NCBI RefSeq assembly: GCF_003217215.1
Contig: NZ_QJTD01000002.1
Coordinates: forward strand, 384,654 to 448,653
Length of the DNA stretch: 64,000 bases
Direction: 5' to 3'
From: Winogradskyella epiphytica
GTDB lineage: Bacteria; Bacteroidota; Bacteroidia; Flavobacteriales; Flavobacteriaceae
In this document: positions 35,491 to 43,700 of the stretch, piece after piece
Layout of the letters: the number at the start of each line of letters is the position of its first letter
How positions within the stretch are numbered: the first letter of the stretch is position 1
Notes under the pieces: generated by a model
What the model saw: only the letters and a program-made list of their open reading frames with translations
Database searches by the model: none
Told to the model about the DNA's origin: nothing
Program-made: the position numbers and the translations under genes

Positions 35491-38439
35491 TTAATCAATA
35501 ATTGCCTCGTAGATAAGACGTTGTATTTCTGTTCTAATGTTCTCTCTTAATAATAAATTTTTTCCCGCTTCCGGATAAGTTCTGTTCGCCAAAAACACAT
35601 AGACCAATTCTTCTTCGGGATCTGCCCAGGCGTAAGTTCCAGTAAAGCCTGAATGTCCGAAACTGGTCATTGATAAACAGCCACAAGTTGGGCCTTCCTC
35701 ACCCAATTGGGGTTTATCAAAACCTATTCCTCGTCTGTTGTTTTCACTGCAATAATAACAGTAGTTGAACTTATCTACTGTTTCATTTTTAAAGTAGCGC
35801 TTACCGCCGTAGAATCCTTTCTGTAAGTACATCTGCATAATTTTAGCAACATCATTGGCGTTGCTAAATATACCTGCGTGTCCTCCTACTCCATTTTGCA
35901 TTGCAGCTCCCATATCATGAACGTATCCGTGAATTTCATTGTAACGGTAATAATTATCTACTTCAGTAGGAACAATATCTTTTAAACTAAATTTATTTCG
36001 AGGATTGTACGTCGTATAATTCGCTCCTAAAGATTTATAAAACCGATCTTCAACAATTTCATCTAAAGGTTTATCATAAAAATCTTCTAAATACTTTTTT
36101 AGAATATAATACGGCAAGTCGCTGTAACGGTAACGCAGACTTGATAATAATTCGCTATCTCTTATAACTTTCTGAATAGAATCCATATAGTCATTGCGCA
36201 TATAGAGTGTATTCGTCACCTCCACTTCAAATCCTTTGATTGGTGATCTTCTATAGTATTTAGGATCAGGTTTCTTTGTTACAGAATCTAACGTTGCATA
36301 GTAAAATGGTATCCATGGTTTAAGCTGAGCATAATGAGATAGCATTTTTTTTAAGGTTACATTTTTCTTATTCGTTTTTTTATATTCAATAAGTAAGTCT
36401 CCTAGCTTATCATCTAAAGAAACAGAACCTTTTTCCTCGAGTTCCATTAAAACCGGAAGGGTAGCTAATATCTTTGTTAAAGAAGCAACGTCGTAAACAT
36501 CATCAAAATCTACTTTGTTTTTTTTTTCATACGTATGGTATCCAAAGTTCTTATTATAAACAACTTTACCTTGCCGCGCTACTAATAGTTGGATTCCGGG
36601 TGTCATTTTTTTTTCTACTGCATAATTAGCTACAGAATCGATTCGGCTTAACAATTTAGAATCTATTCCAACACGTTCAGGTAGACTATACCCCAAACTC
36701 AATAACGAATTATAGGTTTCTCCAGTTCCGACAGGAAAATAAGGTCCAGCGCTAACTGGAAGCTTACCCTTCGCACCTACTGCTCCAAATATAATTTGAG
36801 CTGACTTTTCTTGAGCAATTTTACTGTTTTGATAACTCATTACAATCGCTTCAATATTTTCAACAGATTGCAAATCGTTTAAAGCGTAAGGTCTCGCAAA
36901 AACATCTAAAATAATAGTATTTGTTCTTGCAATTTCATACAACCAAGCCATTTCTCTTTGAGAGAATTTAAAGCCTTTCCATGGATTGGCATTAGACTTA
37001 TGAAATCCAACAACCACCGTATTATAATTTTGAAGTTTTGCTATGACATCGTCTAGTTTATCTCCTTTTATTTCGTGGACTTTAGTGTATTTTTTTAATT
37101 CATCTAAAAATACAGAACCATCATCATCACCCAAAGACACATAGGCTATTTTCTTAGTTTCTAAGTTTCTAAGTGGTAATAATGAGTTTGTGTTTTTTAC
37201 CACTGTAATAGCATTTTCCATCAACTCTTCGTACAGTAAATCGTCTTTTAACCTATTTAAATCTGACTCTAAATTGGCAATTCCAATTGGTAAATAGTTA
37301 TTCAAACCAACCTTATATTTAGCCATTAAAATTTTCTTCACCGAATGTGCTAAACGATCTTCAGTAATGGTTCCATCATTATAGGCTTCAACAAACCTTG
37401 AAATACCTGTCACTGGGTCTTCAGACATTAACATGACATCATTTCCTGCTAAAAATGCCATTAAATCAATTTCTCCTCCTTTATTTCTACCTTTTGATGT
37501 CGATCCTTTATTTATATAATCTGCAGCACCTTTCATGGTTAAAGCATCCGTAAATATTAAACCATTAAACCCTAAACGTTCCTTTAAAATATCGGTAACA
37601 ATATGTTTAGATAATGAAGAAGGAAATCCATTCCTTTTTTCTAAACTCGGCACATTTAAATGCGCTACCATAACACTAGCTAGACCTTCTTTTATTAGTT
37701 TTTTATACGGATGAAGTTCAATAGAATCAATTCGTTCTGCGCTAAAATTGATAGTTGGTAACATGTGATGAGAGTCTCCCTCTGTATCGCCATGGCCAGG
37801 GAAATGCTTAGCATTAGCTAATGTTCCTGCACTTTGCATACCTCTCATGAAGGCTAAACCTTTAGCAGTCACATTATCTCTATCTTCACCAAAGGAACGG
37901 TTTCCTATTATTGGGTTTTTAGGATTGGTATTAATATCTACAGCTGGTGCAAAATTAAAATGAACTCCTAATCGTTTAGAATGTTCGCCAATATATCTGC
38001 CTGTTTCTTCAACTAATTTATCATTTTGAATTGCTCCAAGTGTCATATTCCAAGGGAAAGCATAAGTAGAGTCTAAACGCATACTCAATCCCCATTCGGC
38101 ATCCATTCCTATTAAAAGTGGAATTTTAGAAGCCGCTTGTAATTCATTATTTAGTTGTGCTTGACGAACTGGTCCTCCATTAGAATAAATTAATCCACCT
38201 ATATGCTGATTTTTAATTAATCGAGCGATACTAGCTTCATGTACCTTACTTTTATTAGAAAACACCTGAACCATGAAAAGTTGTCCAATTCGTTCTTGAA
38301 CTGTCATGGAATTATAAACACTATCCACCCATTTCTGTTGTTGAATTGGATCTTTAGATTGTAATGGATTATCGCCGAGGTTTTGTGCGAAATTTACTTG
38401 AAAACAAGCAAATAGAGATATAAGTAAAAGGTAACGCAT
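35491..38439 (-). CDS. Secreted GH3 glycosidase fused to a beta-lactamase-type serine hydrolase
   Basis: A 982-residue protein with a signal peptide (about 1-19). Residues 40-370 are a NagZ-type glycoside hydrolase family 3 domain with the catalytic loop KHFPGHGDT (211-219), DSH (222-224) and the likely nucleophile Asp298 in FTDALTMKG. Residues about 400-580 resemble the GH3 C-terminal domain. Residues about 595-980 are a class C beta-lactamase-like domain with SLTK (Ser653, Lys656) and a late FGHSGFTG motif. Such fusions are recurrent in Bacteroidota and probably act on muropeptides or amino-sugar conjugates in the periplasm. Both active sites look intact. It is codirectional with bshA. Confidence 0.93.
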   Translation of the reverse strand: MRYLLLISLFACFQVNFAQNLGDNPLQSKDPIQQQKWVDSVYNSMTVQERIGQLFMVQVFSNKSKVHEASIARLIKNQHIGGLIYSNGGPVRQAQLNNELQAASKIPLLIGMDAEWGLSMRLDSTYAFPWNMTLGAIQNDKLVEETGRYIGEHSKRLGVHFNFAPAVDINTNPKNPIIGNRSFGEDRDNVTAKGLAFMRGMQSAGTLANAKHFPGHGDTEGDSHHMLPTINFSAERIDSIELHPYKKLIKEGLASVMVAHLNVPSLEKRNGFPSSLSKHIVTDILKERLGFNGLIFTDALTMKGAADYINKGSTSKGRNKGGEIDLMAFLAGNDVMLMSEDPVTGISRFVEAYNDGTITEDRLAHSVKKILMAKYKVGLNNYLPIGIANLESDLNRLKDDLLYEELMENAITVVKNTNSLLPLRNLETKKIAYVSLGDDDGSVFLDELKKYTKVHEIKGDKLDDVIAKLQNYNTVVVGFHKSNANPWKGFKFSQREMAWLYEIARTNTIILDVFARPYALNDLQSVENIEAIVMSYQNSKIAQEKSAQIIFGAVGAKGKLPVSAGPYFPVGTGETYNSLLSLGYSLPERVGIDSKLLSRIDSVANYAVEKKMTPGIQLLVARQGKVVYNKNFGYHTYEKKNKVDFDDVYDVASLTKILATLPVLMELEEKGSVSLDDKLGDLLIEYKKTNKKNVTLKKMLSHYAQLKPWIPFYYATLDSVTKKPDPKYYRRSPIKGFEVEVTNTLYMRNDYMDSIQKVIRDSELLSSLRYRYSDLPYYILKKYLEDFYDKPLDEIVEDRFYKSLGANYTTYNPRNKFSLKDIVPTEVDNYYRYNEIHGYVHDMGAAMQNGVGGHAGIFSNANDVAKIMQMYLQKGFYGGKRYFKNETVDKFNYCYYCSENNRRGIGFDKPQLGEEGPTCGCLSMTSFGHSGFTGTYAWADPEEELVYVFLANRTYPEAGKNLLLRENIRTEIQRLIYEAIID

Positions 38440-38620
38440 TGGTAATCTTTTATATTTTATAGGTTTAACTCAAGTCTTTAAAAGAAAAATATTCTAAGGC
38501 TATTAGAAATCTACTATAGCTGATACTATGTTAACGATTATTGTGCCAAATTAGCATAATTAAAAGGAAGTAAAAAGACTTTAAGATAGATTTACAATCT
38601 TAAAATCAGTCTCTAATAAT

Positions 38621-39847
38621 TTATTTATGCAGTAAATCAATTTGGCGATCATGATAACCCAATAAGTATAAAACGCCATCTAACCCTATACTTGAAATAG
38701 AGTTTTGAGCGTTATCTTTAACTTTTGGCTTTGCATGAAAAGCAATTCCTAATCCGGCGAGATTTAACATTGGTAAATCATTGGCACCATCGCCAACAGC
38801 AATCGTTTGTCCAATATCAATTTCCATTTTCTCGGCGAGCAATTTTAAATATTCAGCCTTCTTATTCCCATCTACAATTTCACCAATATATCCACCGGTT
38901 AAAACACCGTCTTTGATTTCTAATTGGTTGGCATAGACGTAATCGATATCGAGTTCTTTCTGTAAATATTTTCCAAAATAGGTAAAACCTCCAGATAGAA
39001 TTGCCGTTTTAAATCCGTAATAATGAAGTGTATCAATAAGTCGTTTCGCACCTTTAGTTATTGGTAAATTTACGGCTACATCATGTAAAACATCTTCACT
39101 AAGGCCTTTTAATAGTTTCATCCGTCTTTTAAAACTCTCATTGAAATCTATTTCACCTTGCATAGCAGATTCTGTAATGGCTCTCACTTGGTCTCCTACG
39201 CCTGCCAGTTCCGCTAATTCGTCTATCACTTCGGTTTGAATCAAAGTTGAATCCATATCAAAACAAACTAATCGACGGTTCCTTCTAAATATATTATCAA
39301 CCTGAAAGGCAATATCGAAATCTAATTCACTCGATATCTCCATAAATTTACGAGTAAAATCTACCTTATCACCTATCTTTCCTCTTATAGATAACTGAAT
39401 GGAAGCTCTTGGGTAGTCGTCCTGCTTTACAAGAGATGTACGACCAGTCAAACGTTTTATGGAGTCTATGTTTAAGTTCTTTGCTGAAATGACTTTAGTG
39501 ACTTCAGAAATTTGCTTAGCAGCAAGTTTTTCGCCCATAATGGTTACAATGTAGCGATCTTTCCCTTGCTGATCTACCCATTCCTCATAATCGTCAAGTG
39601 AAATTGGTGAAAATTTAGCCGTAATACCAAGTTCATAAGCTTTGAATAATAAATCCTTTAGAACTGCTGCTGAATCCTTTCCTGACTTAATTTCAAATAA
39701 AATACCTAAAGACAAAGTATCGTGAATATTAGCTTGACCAATGTCTAAAACCTTGGCGTCATATTCCGCGAGAACTCCTGTTAAACTCGATGTTAAACCG
39801 GGTTTATCCTGCCCTGTTATATTTAATAAGAAAATGTCAGTTGCCAC
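38621..39847 (-). CDS. serB: Phosphoserine phosphatase with N-terminal ACT domains
   Basis: A 408-residue enzyme that makes L-serine from O-phosphoserine. Two ACT-like domains fill the first 180 residues (ITGQDKPGLTSSLTGVLAE, then IVTIMGEKLAAKQISEVTKVI). The HAD catalytic domain starts with DMDSTLIQTE (197-206, nucleophile Asp197), then LSGGFTYF, then GDGANDLPML. The ACT domains suggest amino-acid feedback. It is the last gene of a minus-strand series that begins with the MCE gene, and the conserved hypothetical upstream ends 31 bases before it. Confidence 0.96.
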   Translation of the reverse strand: MATDIFLLNITGQDKPGLTSSLTGVLAEYDAKVLDIGQANIHDTLSLGILFEIKSGKDSAAVLKDLLFKAYELGITAKFSPISLDDYEEWVDQQGKDRYIVTIMGEKLAAKQISEVTKVISAKNLNIDSIKRLTGRTSLVKQDDYPRASIQLSIRGKIGDKVDFTRKFMEISSELDFDIAFQVDNIFRRNRRLVCFDMDSTLIQTEVIDELAELAGVGDQVRAITESAMQGEIDFNESFKRRMKLLKGLSEDVLHDVAVNLPITKGAKRLIDTLHYYGFKTAILSGGFTYFGKYLQKELDIDYVYANQLEIKDGVLTGGYIGEIVDGNKKAEYLKLLAEKMEIDIGQTIAVGDGANDLPMLNLAGLGIAFHAKPKVKDNAQNSISSIGLDGVLYLLGYHDRQIDLLHK

Positions 39848-39878
39848 GTTTGTAATGCTTTAAAGAATTATCTGCCTT

Positions 39879-40364
39879 TTATTTGATAAATCTATTGTGC
39901 CAGCTTTCACTTGCCGGTACTTCCCAATTCTCATTAAATTCAGCAATATTTGTCACCAAATTATTAAAGACAATAGTGTTTTTAGAAACCGCTTTTTGTT
40001 TCGCCATTTTTCTAAAATCAACCAAAGATTTATAAGCAATGAATTCGCCTTGTTTGTAAGACACATTCATTTTGTCCATTAAATCAACATTGTATTGTTG
40101 CTCTAATTGTTGAATAAAACTCACTGAAGAATCAATTGAGCATCCTGTGGCATCATTAAAACTCTGATCTAAAGCTAGAACAATAAAGCGTTTATAAACA
40201 ATCTTATAACCCGCTTGAAGATCTTTTCCATGTGCTGTCCAAGATTCAATGAAGGTCTCAAGTTGCCCCTTTAACTGCTCAATTTCTTGATCCGTAAACG
40301 AACGATTCGCTTGGTATATCCAAATACGAGATTCTTCTGGTAATGCATTAAAATCTACTAACAT
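39879..40364 (-). CDS. Conserved hypothetical protein of Bacteroidota
   Basis: A 161-residue soluble protein that starts MLVDFNALPEESRIWIYQAN and contains ESWTAHGKDLQAGYKI and CSIDSSVSFIQQLEQQYNVDL. Similar proteins are often labelled ABC transporter ATPase in databases, but I see no Walker A, signature or Walker B motif, so that name is not supported. Cys, Asp and Ser in GCSIDSSVSF are the most eye-catching residues. It lies 31 bases upstream of serB and 35 bases downstream of the large PH-domain gene, in the same operon-like series. Function is unknown. Confidence 0.8.
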   Translation of the reverse strand: MLVDFNALPEESRIWIYQANRSFTDQEIEQLKGQLETFIESWTAHGKDLQAGYKIVYKRFIVLALDQSFNDATGCSIDSSVSFIQQLEQQYNVDLMDKMNVSYKQGEFIAYKSLVDFRKMAKQKAVSKNTIVFNNLVTNIAEFNENWEVPASESWHNRFIK

Positions 40365-40399
40365 AGTATTCTATTTTTCTAAATAGCAAAAGTACAATA

Positions 40400-41893
40400 T
40401 TACATCCAATCTCTATCTTGAGATTCCACCTTAAATAGGAGGAAATTATAAATGGATAAGGCCTCCGCTTTTGAGACATAAGGGATGGTGACTTTTTTTG
40501 AAGCCGTAGAAATAACCACTGAAGCGATGTGACGACGTTTCTGAAAAAAACTTTGCTTTAATTTGATGCCTTGAATTTTATGAATTTCAAGAATATTGGT
40601 TGTCGTATCTATAACGCCACTTCCAATGGTGATATAATTGTTACTTATCTTGTAATAGGCTTTTTTATAAGCATAGTACACATATAACACTGCTAAAGGA
40701 ACAATTAGCACATTTATCCACCAAAGTTCAGTCCCAAAGATGAAGAACGCCAATCCATTTGTTACTGCTAAAAATAATAACATGTGGTAAGTTGAAATAC
40801 GCATAAAATAAGGTCTAGGCTTAGACAACTCACCTTCCCTATCATAATCGACTAATAATTTATCAATTAAATAGTTGACTTGATCTTTTTCTAAAGCGAC
40901 AATATTGAAGTTTTTTTGCTGCTTTTGATCGGTCATGGCTTGTCTTACGGCTAAGCTATGAAGTCCTAAATATTGTTTCACTCGATTAGTCGTAATTACG
41001 ATATTCTGAATGCGACTTGGTGTTAGACTTAAGGACACTTTATTAAATAAACCTTTATTGATTTCAATAGTTTTTTGATGCTCTACAACCTCTAAATTGA
41101 AATTGATGATGAAAGTTTTTATAATTGAAAACAAAAACGAAACCACTACAAAAACCAACACAATAAGTATGTTAGTAATTAGAAGGTTAATTAACGTCCC
41201 TTCTTCAACTTTCACATAGTCTTTAGCATATTCTATGACTTCTAATTCTTCGAGGTATTGTTGAAATTCTGTATACAGACCAAACCCAAAAGCCAGTATT
41301 AACGTAAAACTTTTGAAGTGATTTTGAGATAGACCTTCTAATAAGAGACGTTTTGGAGTGACCTTAAAGAAAACATCACGTCCATCTGTTACTTCGACAC
41401 TATGCTCATCAACGTTTGCTTTAGTAAATAACTTTTTTTTCAGAAGTAAAGCTGTCGGTTTATCCAAAGCACTAATTTCTATTTCCGCTTTTTTATCACC
41501 CGCAGTTTCTATTTTAACAGAAACCACATCAATCAATTGTTGAAGGAAATTTTGTTTGATATATACATTCTGAATTTTAGATTTCGGAATGATGGTCGTG
41601 TCTTTATTAATGATGCCAGTAGATAAATGAAAATCGTCTTCACTCAAATGAAATTTGAAATTGAGATATTTTAATATGGCTATGATAAATATGACTATTA
41701 AAATTCCTATGAATCCTAACCAAATCATTGTAGGTGTTAAACTTCCAATGGTTTTACCTTTCATCAAAGACAAACCAAATGCAATTAAAAGCACAAAAAA
41801 CTTTTTGAAAAATTTAAAAGCATTAAAAGCGAAAATAATGATAATGCCTTTTGAAGACTGCCGTATAGGTTGCGAAAAATCAGTTACTTCCAT
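40400..41893 (-). CDS. Membrane protein with bacterial PH domains (YdbT-like)
   Basis: A 497-residue membrane protein with several hydrophobic segments (about 20-75, 195-210, 235-260, 360-405 from the ATG). Between them are repeated bPH_2 (DUF304) units, recognisable from pairs such as INKDTTIIPKSKIQNVYIKQN, INKGLFNKVSLSLTPSRIQN and ILEIHKIQGIKLKQSF. The paired small PH gene lies directly upstream, as in Bacillus ydbS-ydbT, where the pair is linked to resistance against an antimicrobial peptide (family knowledge). The ATG at 41893 overlaps the upstream gene by 14 bases. A GTG four codons further up is possible. Function here is unknown. Confidence 0.82.
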   Translation of the reverse strand: MEVTDFSQPIRQSSKGIIIIFAFNAFKFFKKFFVLLIAFGLSLMKGKTIGSLTPTMIWLGFIGILIVIFIIAILKYLNFKFHLSEDDFHLSTGIINKDTTIIPKSKIQNVYIKQNFLQQLIDVVSVKIETAGDKKAEIEISALDKPTALLLKKKLFTKANVDEHSVEVTDGRDVFFKVTPKRLLLEGLSQNHFKSFTLILAFGFGLYTEFQQYLEELEVIEYAKDYVKVEEGTLINLLITNILIVLVFVVVSFLFSIIKTFIINFNLEVVEHQKTIEINKGLFNKVSLSLTPSRIQNIVITTNRVKQYLGLHSLAVRQAMTDQKQQKNFNIVALEKDQVNYLIDKLLVDYDREGELSKPRPYFMRISTYHMLLFLAVTNGLAFFIFGTELWWINVLIVPLAVLYVYYAYKKAYYKISNNYITIGSGVIDTTTNILEIHKIQGIKLKQSFFQKRRHIASVVISTASKKVTIPYVSKAEALSIYNFLLFKVESQDRDWM

Positions 41894-42401
41894 TAATATT
41901 GGCACTAATGATTTCCTTTATTTTTTTAGCTTCAAGATGTGGCAGCCCTTTAATACTTAGGTCGCTTCCGGCTTCACCAGCGGTAAAGAGTTTCAACGTG
42001 GATAATCCAAAATGTCTTGCAAGCCAACTTCTAGATTCTTCAACATGTTGAATTCTAGAAATAGGAACAGCAATAATTGAATGCACAATTAATCCTTTGG
42101 CATATACTACATCGTGCTCTCGAATAGCATATTTTCGTTTTTTAAAAGCTAAATAACTATATATAAAGTTAATGATACAAAACACTATAACAACTAAAAG
42201 GAGATACCAGAAATTAATTATGACATGCTCATCATTTTCTGTAATATATTTTCCAATAAAAACTAAGCTCACCAATAATGCATAAAGCAATAATTGATTA
42301 AGTACAATAATTTTGAAATAGGATTTTGAAATTGGTTTTAAAACAATATCTTCAAGCTGAGGTATGTTTTCCGTTTCTATTTGAAGATTTGTGAAATTCA
42401 T
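41880..42401 (-). CDS. Small membrane protein with a bacterial PH domain (YdbS-like)
   Basis: A 173-residue protein with two adjacent hydrophobic segments (about 30-50 and 60-85) followed by a bPH_2 domain (KRKYAIREHDVVYAKGLIV, then VPISRIQHVEESRSWLARHFGLSTL). It is the small partner of the larger PH-domain protein, whose start overlaps its end by 14 bases, so translational coupling is likely. The two probably form one membrane complex. Neither has a known substrate. It lies 41 bases after the 68-residue membrane protein gene. Confidence 0.85.
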   Translation of the reverse strand: MNFTNLQIETENIPQLEDIVLKPISKSYFKIIVLNQLLLYALLVSLVFIGKYITENDEHVIINFWYLLLVVIVFCIINFIYSYLAFKKRKYAIREHDVVYAKGLIVHSIIAVPISRIQHVEESRSWLARHFGLSTLKLFTAGEAGSDLSIKGLPHLEAKKIKEIISANINGSN

Positions 42402-42442
42402 TATTAAAAAATGATTTGCTGATTATGTGCCGATGTAAAAAA

Positions 42443-42649
42443 CTATTTCTTCTTTTTAGGATTTTTAAAAGAGAATACAACGCTCATCAGAAATCCTAAA
42501 AGCAATGTGTTGATTACGAATTTTGTCAAGGAGAATGGTTCACCAATATAAAGATCATAACCAGCCATTATTATTGCATAAGCTAATCCGCCTATTAAAC
42601 CTGGAATAATCCTTTTTTTCAAAGGGACTTTCTCAATCTCGTTACCCAC
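42443..42649 (-). CDS. Small membrane protein, unknown function
   Basis: A 68-residue protein with two predicted membrane segments (IIPGLIGGLAYAIIMAG and FVINTLLLGFLMSVVFSF) and a lysine-rich C-terminus (KNPKKKK), so both ends probably face the cytoplasm. It starts eleven bases after the CCG-domain Fe-S gene, and its tight spacing and hydrophobic design support a real gene. I know no named family. It may be an accessory subunit of the neighbouring Fe-S complex or the PH-domain pair. Confidence 0.7.
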   Translation of the reverse strand: MGNEIEKVPLKKRIIPGLIGGLAYAIIMAGYDLYIGEPFSLTKFVINTLLLGFLMSVVFSFKNPKKKK

Positions 42650-42660
42650 AACTTTTTGAA

Positions 42661-43443
42661 TTAGGCGTTGGCTATCAATTCAGCGATATCCATTACTGAA
42701 ATTTCAGATTCTTTTTCTTTAAATTTTACACCATCCGTCATCATGGTGTTGCAATAAGGACAACCTGTAGCTATAATTTCTGGTTGTGTTTCTAGTGCGT
42801 CTTCAGTTCTAAGAACGTTAATTTCTTTATTTCCTGGTTCGGCATCTTTAAACATTTGTGCTCCTCCTGCTCCACAACACAAAGCTGTACTTTTATGACG
42901 TTTCATTTCAACCAAAGTCGCATTGGTTTTTTTAAGCACATCTCTAGGCGCTTCATAAACACTATTCGCTCTACCTAAATAACAAGGGTCATGGAAAGTG
43001 ATTCGTTTTCCCTTATAGGTATTACCATCTAAGGTCAAACGACCAGCACTCATAAGTTCTTTAATATATTGTGTATGGTGAATAACATCATAGTTGCCAC
43101 CAAGACCAGGATATTCATTTTTAAGACAGTTAAATGAATGCGGATCACAAGTTACAATACGTTTGATTCCATAGCCATTTAAAACTTCAATATTCATGAC
43201 CGCTTGCATCTGAAATAAGAACTCGTTTCCTGCACGCTTAGCGACATCTCCTGTATTACTCTCTTCTGTTCCTAAAACAGCGAAATCGACATTAGCTTTA
43301 TTTAAGATTTTAACAAAAGCCTTAGTGATTTTTTTTGCTCTATCGTCATAACTACCAGCAGAACCCACCCAAAATAAAATTTCTGGTTGCTTCCCTTCTG
43401 CCATATATTCTGCCATTGTTGGCACTCTTAGTTGCTCGCTCAT
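42661..43443 (-). CDS. CCG-domain Fe-S protein (HdrB/GlpC-like) with altered N-terminal motif
   Basis: A 260-residue protein of the CCG family found in heterodisulfide-reductase-like and lactate or glycerol oxidation complexes. The C-terminal CCG unit is complete: HDPCYLGR (Cys154), LCCGAGGAQ (Cys189, Cys190) and GCPYCNTM (Cys228, Cys231). The N-terminal unit is altered: VGSAGSYDD has Ser where a Cys is expected, ESNTGD has Asn, and TCDPHSFNC lacks the CPHC-type pair, though Cys99 and Cys106 are nearby. One cofactor site may therefore be lost or rearranged. The membrane Fe-S protein encoded upstream is the likely partner. Confidence 0.88.
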   Translation of the reverse strand: MSEQLRVPTMAEYMAEGKQPEILFWVGSAGSYDDRAKKITKAFVKILNKANVDFAVLGTEESNTGDVAKRAGNEFLFQMQAVMNIEVLNGYGIKRIVTCDPHSFNCLKNEYPGLGGNYDVIHHTQYIKELMSAGRLTLDGNTYKGKRITFHDPCYLGRANSVYEAPRDVLKKTNATLVEMKRHKSTALCCGAGGAQMFKDAEPGNKEINVLRTEDALETQPEIIATGCPYCNTMMTDGVKFKEKESEISVMDIAELIANA

Positions 43444-43505
43444 AATTTTTGTATCTGTCTTAATCTAAATTGATTTTTGAAAAAGCTGTTACGTTATTCA
43501 AAACC

Positions 43506-43700
43506 TTATTCCTGATGTTTAAATAGTTTTAATTGAATATAGGTTACCAACGTGAAAAGAGAAATTGCCATAAAGATTCCACTAATAAAACCTATTATAA
43601 AACCAGATTCCATATATAATAGTGAGATCCATATTATACTAGATACTATTCCTATTACTAATCTCTGATTTAAAGTTAGTCGCTCAAAAAACCTATTCAT
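43506..43700 (-). CDS. Small membrane protein, unknown function
   Basis: A 64-residue protein with two closely spaced membrane segments (LVIGIVSSIIWISLLYM and FIIGFISGIFMAISLFTLV) and basic residues at the N-terminus. Its start overlaps the end of the membrane Fe-S gene by eight bases, which favours coupled translation and a real gene. The CCG-domain gene follows after 62 bases. It matches no family I recognise. Context suggests a small subunit or assembly factor of the Fe-S redox complex. Confidence 0.72.
   Translation of the reverse strand: MNRFFERLTLNQRLVIGIVSSIIWISLLYMESGFIIGFISGIFMAISLFTLVTYIQLKLFKHQE

Noticed and set aside
39879-40364. ABC transporter ATPase annotation for the 161-residue protein
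   Set aside because: No Walker A, signature or Walker B motif is present, so only the label conserved hypothetical is supported.
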